Positions 23,085 through 34,344 of a DNA stretch of 64,000 nucleotides are shown here, piece after piece; the stretch's first letter is position 1; each line of letters opens with the position of its first letter. The position numbers and the translations under genes were made by a program. Origin of the DNA: Hygrocybe punicea (lineage: Eukaryota; Basidiomycota; Agaricomycetes; Agaricales; Hygrophoraceae); contig OY744467.1 in NCBI GenBank assembly GCA_963556145.1, forward strand, positions 5,084,001 to 5,148,000. Reading direction: 5' to 3'. Below the pieces are notes generated by a model. It searched no databases. It saw only the letters and a list, made by a program, of their open reading frames with translations, and had not been told where the DNA came from.

Positions 23085-24187
23085 TAGTAATGCCAAATGG
23101 AACTGATCCAACCCCAGTTCAAACTGCCAACCACAATCTCTATTTAGCTATGTAGATACTAAAATATATATTTTCATGTCTGAAATCACGTATCATGTGA
23201 TCATTACACGACTTCGAGGTTTCTTCACCAACAACAACAACACAAGGCCAATGAACGTGACATCGTGTCGCGTTCATGGACACACTGTGGTAAGTCTCAT
23301 CATTTATCTTAACTTTACTATCTGTTACAGGAAACTCGACCACGACCACATCGCGAGCCCACGCCAATGCCAACGCAATCCAACACCAACCCAATGCCAA
23401 CGGACGCGGGCCAGCAGCAGCAGCACCGGAAATAGCACACCGGCAACAGCAGCAACACCGGCAACAGCAGCAACGCCGGCAACAGCAGCAACGCCGGCAG
23501 CAGCAGCAATGCCAGCAGCAGCCGTGGCAGCAACACCACCCATGCTGTGGACAGCTGCAACATCACCACCACCACCACCACCACCACCAGCGGTGGCAAC
23601 GGCAATGGCAACGGCCAGCAGCAGCGCCGGCAGCAGTGGCAGCAGTGGCAGCAGCAGCAGCAGCAGCAACGCCAGCAGCAGCCATGGCAGCAACACCACC
23701 CACGCCGTGGACAGCTGCAACATCACCACCACCACCACCACCAGCGGCAGCAACAGCAATGGCAACGGCCAGCAGCAGCGGCGGCAGCAGCAGCAGCAGC
23801 AGCAGTTGCAGCAGCAATGGCCATGGCAGCAACGGCCATGGCAGCGGCAGCAGCACCGGCAGCACCAGCAGCGGCAGCAACGGCGACAGTGGCAACGGCA
23901 ACGGCAGCAGCAGCAGCGCTGGACGGCTCCCCCACAGCCCAACTACCTCGCGAAGTGCAGCGCCGGATCAATTGATATGTGCCTGCCATTCGCGAGGAGA
24001 ACAGAGCTATGAGGGGGTGAGCCCACCTCGGTCCTGGGTTCAGACCTGAACCCAGACCGAACGCGGAGAGACGGTTCGATGCCATCTGGGTCTGGGTTTG
24101 GCCCTGCGCCAAACCGGACCCGAAGTGCAGTTCGCGGTTCCGCCAAAAAGGGTCAGAACCGGACCAAATTGAACTTCGGCAACACTA
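23085..24187. mobile_element. hAT-like non-autonomous element related to 28647-31307, nested
   Basis: The right end GAACTTCGGCAACACTA matches the TAGTGTTGCC terminus of the 28647-31307 element. About 200 bases at 23930-24130 correspond, inverted, to 30230-30420 there. The left end is inferred from TAGTAATGCC at 23085. No target duplication is visible. A 56-bp palindromic module lies at 23944-23998. Confidence 0.5.
23400..23930. repeat. CAG/CAC/CAA triplet-rich block
   Basis: Irregular runs of CAG, CAC, CAA and GCC triplets that leave several frames open on both strands (poly-Gln, poly-Ala, poly-Leu). The block lies inside a hAT-like element and recurs in another at 30420-30580, so it spreads with the elements and is not a gene. 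Confidence 0.85.
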
Positions 24188-24834
24188 GTACTGTGGGCAC
24201 AGTGTTCAGAACGTATTCTCTAACATGTAAACTCTATGGGACTCTATGGGACTCTGAGGTAGTCTGCAGCACTCTCAGACACTCTCAGACACTCCTGTGA
24301 CACCCTGGGAAAATGAAACATTCCCAGGATACTGTGAGAGCCAAAGTGTTTTTCCTGATGTGGTGGCGCAGTTCAAGTTGCTTTCTCAGTTTACCTCGAT
24401 GAGGCCTACTAAGTGAGGCTAGAAGGCGAGAACTTGAATGACTCAGACTCACTGGCAGAATACTTGCTGTGACCCCAGACTCAGACTCGATCGACCTTGG
24501 TAAGTTTGGCTCGAATTCAGCATCGGTGTGTTACATTTTTCAACTCCGCAACTCCGATTCCGACTCCACTACCCACGATGACGATTCCACTTTACCATAC
24601 CTTCCTTTTTCGTTCCCCTTTACCTTTTGTCTTCTTTTGGACATTGTTGTTTATTCTTGTCCTTGTTCTCTTTTCTTCCTTTCTTCTTCTAGAACAATCC
24701 AGACCGACCATGGACACATCCCCACGTTACCTTGCTGTACCCGAATAGTCTCCTTGCCGACGGACATCATCGCTATTGTCTTTTCCCTTGCCCTGACATA
24801 TTGTTGACTTCATCCCACGACAAACCGATTCACA

Positions 24835-25005
24835 ATGGCTGTACTCCCGACACAGCTCATTACCGTAATTGTTATTGGCAGCATTGCCATCACCTTCCTG
24901 ATCGGTTTCTACTTTGTTATGATCTATCTTTGGCATCGGCATCGAAACCCTTCCACCATTGATACTTCTGACTTCCACCTCAACAATATCTCGACACGTA
25001 ATTGA
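24835..25005 (+). CDS. Small single-pass membrane protein frame inside the solo LTR
   Basis: An ATG at 24835 opens a 56-codon frame ending in TGA at 25003-25005. Residues 8-33 are strongly hydrophobic and are followed by Trp-His-Arg-His-Arg, the usual positive side of a membrane helix. The rest is a short polar tail. It lies within an LTR, and the young relative also has protein-coding sequence in its LTR. I know no homologue. A chance frame is possible at this length, but the topology is well formed. Confidence 0.4.
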   Translation: MAVLPTQLITVIVIGSIAITFLIGFYFVMIYLWHRHRNPSTIDTSDFHLNNISTRN

Positions 25006-25009
25006 CAAT

Positions 25010-25520
25010 TGCCATTCCCGGATATATGGTTTCCACTTTCGTATTCTGTGCCTACCATTATCCTCCCTGACGATCCGACGACATTCCTCACCTGCACGCA
25101 TGCCCTGGACAATCCTCGATCACGGGACATTTCACTGTTCTCTCTAATCCGACCATTGCCGAAGCACATTCTTTTGGACTTCGACCACAGACCATACGAC
25201 TTCCCAAACAGTGAACCAACCCCTATTGCATATTGTTCGCACGACATCGCTTCATTGCAGTACCCAACGACTTGTTCCCACAGCTTGTCACCTGTGCCCA
25301 TGACTCAAAACCTGGACCCACATTCATTTATCCTTTTCCATCGATGATCTCGATACCTCCCACACTCGTTTACAATGATACCCTTTCTTGGACAAATACC
25401 GACATCAGGTGGACCACATTGTTCCACACACAGGACAAGACACCGCCCCTTGATACGTCATTGACACAGACATCATCATCCGGTACAGCTTATGCTGTTC
25501 ACATGTCTGACCTCGACTAG
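25010..25520 (+). pseudogene. Possible broken accessory frame in the solo LTR
   Basis: Two overlapping plus-strand frames (25009-25347 and 25233-25520) are rich in Pro, Ser, Thr and Asp, like the middle of the third frame of the young chromovirus. They could be one frameshifted reading frame. Similarity is in composition only. Confidence 0.25.
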
Positions 25521-26188
25521 CCCACTGTCCTAGTTGGTTTTTTCCTCTATACATTCCTTCATTTTCTTTCATACCAACCTTGCCCCTATATCCATGCTAC
25601 CTCAAGACACCCTCATTGCCAACCCCACACTGGACGATACCCATCTTTGACCCGACCGTGCAACGCACTTGCCAAACTGCGCACTTGCCTGTTACAGCAA
25701 GTGTAGACCCCGAATTGGCAATTCTGCTTGTCACATGATCCGATGACAAATCATCCGAGTCATCCGGACCTCTTCTATCCTCAATGACACCCGGGCCTCC
25801 AGTTGGATCGCGAGAACATCGACATGAGGACACCTCATGTACACCTCATGGTGAACACATGGTAGAGTTGGACATGTTGTGGCTTCATGGTTGTATTCCT
25901 ATTTACCTCCCCTCAAGACCAGCCACTATATGTACTGTTCTTGTTGTTGGTTCGGACTTTTTCTTCTTTTCCTTTCCTTACGTTTAGTCTGGTTCTTGGG
26001 GCAGACCCCTTGTCTTGGGTAACCCCCACGGCTCGCAATGACATTAGACCTTGACCCCCCCCCACTTGTAGCAGTGTTGTCTTAGTTATAAGCAACAATG
26101 AAACTGCTCTTCTTTCCTCTGAAAACCGATCCCCAGTTAAGTTGATTGTTGCCGGAGCCCGCTGCAGAAGCGATCCGTAACACGGTGT

Positions 26189-26499
26189 CTTCTGGGTCCT
26201 GACCATGACATTCTGAGTCGGTGCCACACCATTTGGTGTCGTCAAGATGATATCATTTCCCTGGCCTGGCAGGAATTTATTTCCTGACCCTCAAAGCACA
26301 GAATTATGATTATCAGCCACAATTCCATTAAGTCCTAAAATAGAGTATTGTAATGGTACAGACTTCCCACAGCATTTATAAATGATTTATGTGAAAACAT
26401 TTTGTTTCTGATGGCACAGCCATGTTTAAATGTTAAGTGTTTATTCAAAATACTAAACTGTAGCACCAAAGAATAATAAATATATTCAACAACAGATGA
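26189..26499. other. Spacer between solo LTR and Harbinger relic
   Basis: No gene seen. Confidence 0.35.
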
Positions 26500-27791
26500 G
26501 GCAATATTCATCAAAAGCAATCTTGCTGAAGAAGAAGCTGATGACAAGCAAGAGCAGGTAGTGCTTGCCTTTGCAAACATATCGGCTGGCATTGAATTGT
26601 CTCAACTGCAACGTGCAGAGACATGAAACCATAATTACCTATACCTCACTTGTCCACAATTACTCCCAAATCCCAGGATCAACACACCCTGGCAGCAACT
26701 GCATGCTAGTCAAAGTGATTGGGCATTCATTAAAACCATGGGTTTTGGTGTTGCAACTTTCAACAGCATACTGGCAGCTGGATTTGGGCAGTGATGGTAT
26801 AAGAGCCCAAGTCCTCATTACAATGTGAATGTTGCAGGGCGTTCACATCTTGGTTGGCAATCACTAAGTGCTGAAGGGGCCCTTGGTCTTGTTCTACATT
26901 ATCTCAACTCTACCATCCTTGAAGTCAATATGCAAGAGATTTTCACATTGGTCCCATCCACAGTCTCAAGGTACATAACATTTAGCCTCAAAATCCTCCT
27001 TGATGTACTTTGATCCATGCCTGATGCTAGTATTAAGTGGCCTAAACACTCTACCAATGACCATCCTTCTCAATCTGAGTTTTTCCAGCTCAATGTCATC
27101 ATCCACAAGCAACACCCACTCTTGACAGGAGCTTTTGCGAGCATTGATGGTTTAAAGTTAACAATTCAGACTTCAAGCAACGAGGACATTGAGAATGCAA
27201 CTTATATTGCATGGTTATCCAGTCACTTCATTTCTTCCATTTTGGTATTTTCTCCTAATGGTATGTATGCATTGCAATCTAAATCTATTACTAGCTAACT
27301 TACATGGTATCTGAGTCAGGGACCATCATTTCTGCCAACTTGAATGCCCCAGCAGTTAGCATGACTCTCGCATTGCAAAACTAATCTATAAAAAGCTTCT
27401 CAATCATACCCCTAATGGTTACTACCTTGTTGCCAACACAGCATTCACCTGTAGTATGGACTCAATTCTTGGCAGGATTTGTGCACCAATCACAGCAGGG
27501 CAATCTCTAGTGGGAACTCAGGGGGCAATAGAAGATGCTCTTGCCTTTGATTGGTGACTATTGTCATATAGGCAAACTGCAGAGTGGCGAAATTGTGGAC
27601 TACAAAGGTCATTTGGGCAGCTACATGTTCCACTGGAAGTGTCATTTTCAGATCGCTGTGGAGACCTCCAGAGAGTTGTGTGCATAGGTTTTTCCTACGA
27701 TGTTGAAGGGTGGGACTTAACCAAATTCAATAGTATATATGCCTCAATGGTGGGCTGCTGCAATGGATACTTGGGTGTGAGATTCATTTGA
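26500..27791 (+). pseudogene. Second PIF/Harbinger-type transposase, dead
   Basis: It is co-linear with the transposase at 1807-3112: the LLPNP...TPWQQL block, LSAEGALGLVLHYLNSTI, first Asp in ASIDGLK, and the Glu region QTAEWRN. It is broken by many stops. The family's GSWHDSR is now *HDSR (TGG to TAG). The second catalytic Asp is Asn (LVANTAF, codon 27435-27437, expected GAC). TGA at 27555-27557 interrupts the DW(R)LLSYRQ block. Its SANT-like partner lies convergently at 28113-32438, the same arrangement as at the left end of the window. Confidence 0.85.
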
Positions 27792-28646
27792 GAACATCTT
27801 ATTTTCAGAGCAGAGGAAAAATGACTGCATTGCTCTTTTTCATACTGTAGCTGTGTATGAGTAAAGACTGTATATAGTTAGTACTAATGAGTTATTGTTT
27901 GAAGACAATGAGTAAGGAGTTTACAGAATCTCTACATACAATGTACCGTAAAGGGGAATAAACTAGGAAACAAAAAAAACAAAAACAAAAATGAGTAAGG
28001 ACTGTGAGATGAGGAAAGATCAGGGATGACGAGACAATGAGTAAAGACAGTGTGATGAAGTAATAGAAAAAATCCAATAAAGACCATGGGTGAAGGAATG
28101 GATCAAAGAAAATTAAATAACTACAGGTTCAAGCTTGACTTGAACCAGTGGAATGGCAGGATTATTGAGAATGGGTTCAAATGGTAACAGGATGCACAGC
28201 CGGTGCAGGACTGGAGTTGATGGAAATAATTGAGGGTGAATGATGGCAAGATGTTGTTGGCAAAGTTGAGAACCATGAGAACGGGGATGATGAGAACCAT
28301 GAGAATGGGGAAGGAATTGGTGACATTGGATTGGCTTATTTTCAGCATCTGATGAGTTGATATCAGTGTCAGTCATCCAATAAACAGACCCACCACCATC
28401 TGGATGTGTCTCTTCGTATTTGTGCTTCAATCTGGTTTGGTGTGAATAAACAGGAGTGGGCATGTGTTGACAAACTGGAGGAGCTCCAGTTGCCATGGAC
28501 ATCTGCAGCATCTCCATTTTCAGTTCAGCCCAGTCTCGAGCACTTTCCGAAGTGTGAACTTGTGTTTGAAGATCCATGACCTGCGATCGCAGGGACTTGA
28601 TCATTGCCTGAGCATCTCGGAGCTGGTGAGATAGTACCATGAATTG

Positions 28647-30420
28647 TAGTGTTGCCTAAGTTCAGTTCGGTCCAGTTCTGACCCTTTTTGGCAGAACCGC
28701 GAACCAAACTTCGGGTCCAGTGTGACGGCAAGTTCTGTTGTAGACCTGGAATGGGAATCTACGGAAAGGGGTGATCAGCTAAGAAGTGATCAGAGGAATT
28801 CAGTTTCTTTAGTCTAATCAATCCAACCTGAATCCAGGATTCCAGAATCAGAGGGAGTGTAGGAGAAAGGACGAAGAGGGGAATAGACAATATAAAGAGG
28901 GAACTAAGTGGAACTGAACTACGATGATGAGAGGATCTATATGCTGTATTCTCTATGTATCTTGTAGTGTAAAAGTGCTACTTTTATACTACTACAAAGG
29001 ATCCTGTGCTGTAGTAACTATGTACTACAAGCGAAGGCTGTAAGTGATAGGGGGAGTGGAGCAGAGGATAGGAGGAGTGGTGCTATGTACTAAGAGACAG
29101 GAAACAAAGATATATCATATACAACTATATACGTACTGATTCCGGGTCGTTAGAGACATCGCATCTTGAGTAGGAACAATTCCGGAGGCAGGATCCGGAG
29201 TGGAATTGATGGAAAGAATGGAATTGAGCGGAATCGATGATATGGGAATGGGAAGAGACGGGAACAGTGAAGATGCGGGTTCAGGGTGGCTTCGGAACTA
29301 TATAAAAGAAGATCCTAACCTAGGGGTGTCAGCATAGAAGTGACTGTGGATAATCAGTGTCGGGCATAGTGGTAAAAGTGTAGTAAAATAAAGCAACCAT
29401 GTAAAACTAAACAAATAATAACAAACCCAGTGATAAACGGACTGAAAATGGACTAATAATAATGAACCCGACGATGCCGACAATGTCGGGTATGGCGGGT
29501 CAGGTCGGGTCAGGTCGGAAACGATGAAGAAAAGATAGGAACTGAGCAAAGATCAATGAGGACAACTACAAAAGTCTAAGGGTGTACGAGGACAAGCATT
29601 TGAAATGATTAAAAGGTGATTCTGACTATAGGAAACGGGGACTAAGGGTATCTTTTGTTGTACGGTCATCGGGGACCGTTTTTATAGTACAGGAGTGAGT
29701 AGTCTACTTTCGGACTTGTCTACTTCAGCCGATGGGAACTACAAAGAGAGGTTTGAATGGGGATGTGGAAAGGGGGGTTGCAAAGTGACATAGACAGGGA
29801 AATGGAGGGGAAAACAAATATCCAAAGAAAAGATCTAAAATGTCCTACATATCTCCGAAAGGATGACGGGATGCATAAATATGGTAAGTCTGAAGTCGGG
29901 GATTGACTCCGATGAGATCCATCTTCTAGCATTGGAACTCCAAGGCATTTGAGGCTGCTGGATTTGGTCCGAAAGCGGCCATCACAAAGCGGCATACGTC
30001 GGGTCACGTCGGTCACGTCGGGTCATGTCGGTCACATCGGGTCACATCGGGTCACGTCACGCCGGGTTACGTTGGGTTGGAATGGGAATCGTTTGGAGGT
30101 GTCGGGTTCGTCCGGATTCGTGTTATATTGACGATACGGCCTCAGAGGGACGTTGAGTCTCTACAACGGTAGTGGAATATGAAGAGGATACGGGTCCAGA
30201 GGATCCGGAGCCTCTACACCAGTTTGGCGCAGAGCCAAACCTGGACCCAGACAGCATTGAACCGTCTCTCCACGTTTGGCCTGGGTTCCGACTTGGTCTG
30301 AACCCCGGACCAAGGTGGGCTCACCCCATGAGCTCTGTTCTCCTTGCAAATGGCAGGCACATATCAATTGATATGGTGCTGCACTTCATGAGGTAGTTGG
30401 GCTGCAGGGGAGCTATCCAG

Positions 30421-30455
<35 letters not shown>

Positions 30456-31307
30456 CCGCCATTGCTGCGGCTGCTGTCATGGCCATTGCTGCTGCAGCTG
30501 CTGTTGCCATTGCCATTGCCACTGCTGCTGCTGCTGCCATTGCTGTTGTTGTTGCTGCTGCTGCCGGCATTGGATGAGCTGCCATGGAAATGGGTGCACG
30601 GGCTACACTCACGCTCCTGTTATCCTTCTTGGTGCCAAATACCTCGCAAATGATGTCCATGCATCAGTTGACACATCAGCTCATATTCACGGGGTTCCTT
30701 GGCGCCGGATGGCTTGATGCAGCACAAGCTGCTGCTGCTGCTGCCGGCACTGCTGCTGGCCATTGCCGTTGTCATTGTTGCTGTTGCTGTTGCCATTGTC
30801 ATTGTTGACGTTGCCATTGCTGTTGCTGGTGGTGGTGGTGTTGCGGCTGTCTTGCATCTGTTGGCATTGGCGTTGGGATCCATGTTGTGCCATGGTGGTG
30901 TGCTTGCGATGTGGTCACAGTCAAGTTGCCTGTGGCAGATAATATTAGTAAAGTTAAGAAATTTTACAAGACTTACCTGTATTCATGAATGCGACATTGT
31001 GTCGGATTCATTGGCCTTGCGTTGTTGTGGTGTTGGTGAAAAAACCTGTAATGGTCACATGATACCGTTTAACATGGAAAAGTAAGTAAAGAAATCTGAA
31101 AAACAAATGGAATAAATACCTTAAAAATATCCGCATTCGCAGTTTGGATGCAGTTTGGAGCTGTTCAGGAAATCTGGCAGGCCTCAAAACCCAGAACTGA
31201 ACCCACAGTCCAGTTCAGCACTTGGCTGAACTTACACTGAACCTAGGGTTCGGTTTGGGGTTTGAACCAGGTTCGGCTAGGTTTGGAACCGAACTACGGC
31301 AACACTA
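28647..31307. mobile_element. 2.66-kb hAT-like non-autonomous element
   Basis: The ends are TAGTGTTGCCTAAGTTCAGT on the left and the inverse of TAGTGTTGCCGTAGTTCGGT on the right, about 22 bp with few mismatches. The exact octamer ATGAATTG flanks both sides (28639-28646 and 31308-31315), as expected for hAT. The interior has no transposase. It contains GTCGGGTCAC-type reiterations (29460-29520 and 29996-30076), a GCT-triplet block (30420-30580) and two 56-bp palindromic modules (30341-30394 and 30641-30696). It interrupts a SANT-like pseudogene. Confidence 0.88.
29996..30076. repeat. GGTCACGTCG-type short tandem repeat
   Basis: About seven imperfect copies of a 9-16 bp CpG-bearing unit inside the hAT-like element. 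A similar GGGTCAGGTC run lies at 29492-29518. Confidence 0.7.
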
Positions 31308-32442
31308 ATGAATTGAGTTTTGGAGAGAACAACTTGCATGCTGCTCATTGTGTGCTTGCTGTGCAGATGGTTCAAAGGCCCTAGTTAGTTTCTCCATGAC
31401 ATCAATCCCATGTCCATGGGCTTGGTTGCGATTAGGATGCGACAAAATGTCAGGACGGCTAATGTGAGCTGCGACCTTTGGGGGAGGAGATTTGCAATCA
31501 TTCAAGTTGCTGCTCAACTCTGCTGCCGGGGTTGGTGTATCAATGATAGTATCATCCATGTCACCATCATAGTCCGAATCTGCAAGTTCACGAGTTCCAG
31601 CACCATGTGACATTTGTTGATGAGCACATCTATCTTTCATGCCCTTTCAACAGCAGGTGAAACCACGCCATTGCCAGTTGGTTTAGTTGTTTTAACGAGC
31701 TGAAACTATGGATCAAATACAACAATGTAAATGACATTCTTACCTGTTTGAATGTTGTTTCAAGAGACTTGAGGCCATGCTCAGGGTGCCAATGCTGACG
31801 AGCCCAATTCATGTACTTGGCATGGACAATACCCCAGCCTCACATTCCAATGGGGAGTTCATCTTCCACAAAGTCCAGCAAAATGGCCACATCATTGTTT
31901 GAGTAGTAATTCCCAGCACCCAGTGGTTGGCCACATCTTGCCTGCACAATGTCTAAATCCTCAAGAACAGTCTTGCGCTTCTTCACCACTACCACAGCAG
32001 GTGCCATGTTCTTGCTGTTTGATGAAGCTTTATGCTGAGCTCTGGCAATTTTGGCCAAAGCAGAATAACCATGGGCTTTAGCAATGGCAGGAGGGTCTGA
32101 CAGGTCTCAGTTATCATCATTTGGAAGGGGAACAAGGGATGGATTGATTGTAATGTCACGGCCATCACTATAAGATGAGGACATCATAGAAGGTGCCACA
32201 AGGGCAGGACTCTATAGCACAAATATCAGCATGGCAATCCCCACCAAAAAGAAAGAAAAAGATGAACAGGAAATGCATTTGTCGGTGGCAGATTGGGTCC
32301 ACAATGTGAGGCATCATGGATGCCATTATTAGTGGCAGCAACCTGGCCAAACTGGGGAATGTAAGCAAAATTAACAAGTTTTGACATATTATAACTCATA
32401 CCTGTAATAGGCCATGGTAGGGAACCCAGTTTCCTCATGAGT

Positions 32443-32512
32443 TAATGTTGTGGCTGAGCAGTAAGTATGCCTAACATAAGTGATAAGGCCAAGTCAGGAG
32501 TTTAAATCCCTA
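32443..32512 (+). ncRNA. Degenerate tRNA-like sequence (possible SINE head)
   Basis: TGTGGCTGAGCAGT resembles an A box and GAGTTTAAATCCC a B box about 45 bases later. The ends TGTGG and CCACA can pair. The anticodon stem is poor and I cannot assign an isotype. It may be a tRNA pseudogene or the head of a SINE. Confidence 0.3.
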
Positions 32513-32861
32513 CCACAGTAACAGTTAAATACAATACAATTAAGATATCCTTAATAAAGCATATCTTTTGCCAATAAATTGCTGGTGAAAATTTATTATT
32601 ATTTCCAACAAAAGCAGCAATTCCAGCTGCTTTGAATGTCCACATTGCTGCTTAGGGTAGTCAAAAGTACTGCTCGGAGCAGATGTGAATGAAGGTGGGA
32701 CATATTAGAATTCCTGCTTTCAGTAGATATTTTGGCTATCCAAAAGTAGGAATTCTACATGGCAAATACTTCCCACAGTGTATTCTGCAGTGCCTTAATA
32801 ACATGGTCAAATGGAGTCAACCTCACTTGCACTGGCAGACCCCCCCAGAGGCACTGCAGAA

Positions 32862-33062
32862 CAAGACTTTGAAAATTTGGTATTTCACAGGAATAATTAC
32901 ATGTTTATCATCATGGCCTATATTATATGGCCAAGGCTCCACAAGACTTTGAAAATTTGATACTTCACAGGAATAATTACATGTTTATCATAATAGCCTG
33001 CATTGTATGGCCTTGGCTCCACAAGACTTTGAAAATTTGGTATGTTGCAGGAATAATTAGGA
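32862..33062. repeat. 80-bp tandem repeat, 2.5 copies
   Basis: Units beginning AAGACTTTGAAAATTTG start at about 32863, 32942 and 33022 and each carries GGAATAATTACATGTTTATC. AT-rich, non-coding. Confidence 0.85.
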
Positions 33063-33207
33063 GTATATGGTAACCCCTTATATACAGCAATCAATTTTAA
33101 GCAAATATGAATGCAAATGATCAACTATCACAATAATTACATTGTACTTGAATGCATTTATCTGGCTAGGTATAACATTGCAACAGGGTGAAAGTCAGCT
33201 TGTTAAT

Positions 33208-33617
33208 CATCAACTCCGCCTGGATATTCCGGCACCTCCCCGATTTCCTGATGAATAACCCTATCTAGAAACCACTCGTAAGAAACCTTCTTTCTCCAGG
33301 TGTGCCAATACATAGCAAGAATCAACAATATTGTTCTGCACATACAAAGGATGGCAATTGGTGGGATCTATGATCTGTGTGGGATATGTCATGTCTAGTA
33401 ACAACATTAACAAAACATGATTCCTCACCTCACAACCTCTATCTAGTGAAAGTTTGCTGGCTAAGTCAGTCAGATCAATACTTCCATCAAACCGACATAA
33501 TTAGATATGTTTTGTAATATATTGGGTCCTGTAGTCACGAGCACAGCTGAAGAGTCGGACATTAATGCTGTAAAATTCAAAATAAGAACGGGCTCAAATG
33601 AAAGAAAATTTCACTCA
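33208..33617 (-). other. Possible additional 3' exons of the SAP-like gene
   Basis: An alternative splice at 33619 would extend the upstream gene into a frame reading INVRLFSCARDYRTQY. A TAA then intervenes before more protein-like text on the minus strand down to about 33208. I cannot decide between UTR, decayed exons and chance. Confidence 0.25.
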
Positions 33618-34339
33618 TCACATTTTGTGAACTCGTCGAGTTTCATCCAGCATTGAAATGTCTTCAGAGATTGCAGACTCATCATGACTTCCTGGTTGTA
33701 CCTTTAATATATTAGTCCAGAATGCATTTTACCATAATGCCTCGAAGAATACTTACAGGGACACTGGCTACACAATCTGCTCCTCTCAAACCTATGTCAG
33801 GGATGGTGGTCAAGTTTGAAAACCTTGACGAGATTTGTCCATGGAAATCACGGAGAGGGGATGTAGATGGATGAACCAGATCGGAAGAAATGTAGGGTGT
33901 TTTCGTTGGAGGAGTATGAGGCTGCCTTGTCTTCGGTGGCACCAACTTGGACTTCGCCTCGAAAAAATAGACCTCAGCAAGAAGTTGAAAGTAAAATAAT
34001 ATAATATAAGCTTACGGTTGACAGAGAGGTTATATATGCGAGGATGGCCTCGATATAGTCTTGTTTCAGACTATTATTCCACTTCCCACTCCTACAAACG
34101 GGGAGATGGAAGTCTGAGCACAGAGCCTCAAGTTCTCCAACCTTGCACCGGTTAATCTTCGATTTGCTTGGGCTCTCAACGCCGAAGATGTTGACCAAGG
34201 CCTGCCAGTATATATTTAAAAACAATATTTAACCATCACTAATCCTACTCACATCTCTGCCCAGCTCATTGTCGAATTTTATGAATTTTGACTCCTGTCG
34301 AGATATCGGAATTTCTTGAGTGTCTGCATTACGCTTCAT
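33618..34339 (-). CDS. 190-aa protein with SAP-like helical motif, unknown role
   Basis: Four exons fit cleanly, all phase 0: 34339-34253, 34201-34016, 33972-33757 and 33701-33618, with introns of 51, 43 and 55 bp. The second exon holds KVGELEALCSDFHLPVCRSG...LKQDYIEAIL, which resembles a SAP motif (two short helices around a Leu-Pro turn, often DNA-binding). The third exon is rich in Pro, Ser and Thr, and the end is acidic (ISEDISMLDE). There is no interruption, so the gene may be live. An alternative donor at the last codon could add exons. Transposon-borne SAP proteins exist in fungi, and I cannot tell host from element here. Confidence 0.5.
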
Positions 34340-34344
34340 ACTAG

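Larger units (their letters stand above)
22447..24357. mobile_element. Non-autonomous element with CAGGAAAAACACT inverted termini
   Basis: The left end CAGGAAAAACACT (22447) is matched inversely by AGTGTTTTTCCTG (ending 24357). Both ends are followed inward by reiterated CTCTGAG/CACTCT words, a subterminal-repeat pattern known from hAT elements. Flanking octamers (TGATGCAT and ATGTGGTG) do not match, so the duplication is lost or the boundary is rearranged. A second element (23085-24187) appears nested inside. Confidence 0.6.
24529..26183 (+). mobile_element. Solo LTR (1,655 bp) of a chromovirus related to the young element
   Basis: It starts TGTTAC and ends GCGATCCGTAACA, and both ends resemble the LTR of the element at 3337-10460 (shared GTTGCCGGAGYCCGC near the 3' end). 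It is bounded by the direct duplication CGGTG at 24524-24528 and 26184-26188. A TATA-like ACTATATGT (about 25926) and a CGTTTAGTCT word (25981) parallel the TATA and self-primer of the young LTR. No gag or pol is left, so recombination between two LTRs probably removed the interior. Confidence 0.75.
28113..32438 (-). pseudogene. Second SANT-like (DUF6818-like) partner gene, split by a hAT-like insertion
   Basis: The N-terminal half runs from about 32438 to 31308 on the minus strand: a first exon at about 32438-32403, an intron, then a proline-rich part, a Lys/Arg linker and the SANT-like block NYYSNNDVAILLDFVEDELP...HWHPEHGLKSLE. The C-terminal half resumes at 28638-28113 with the coiled coil and an acidic Asp/Ser stretch. 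The element at 28647-31307 sits between them with an 8-bp duplication. A stop also lies in the SANT-like block near 31840. It is homologous in order and motif to 109-1604. Confidence 0.75.

Noticed and set aside
23176..24112. Gln-, Ala- and Leu-rich frames up to 278 codons
   Set aside because: They are driven by CAG/CAC triplet runs inside a hAT-like element and are open on both strands.
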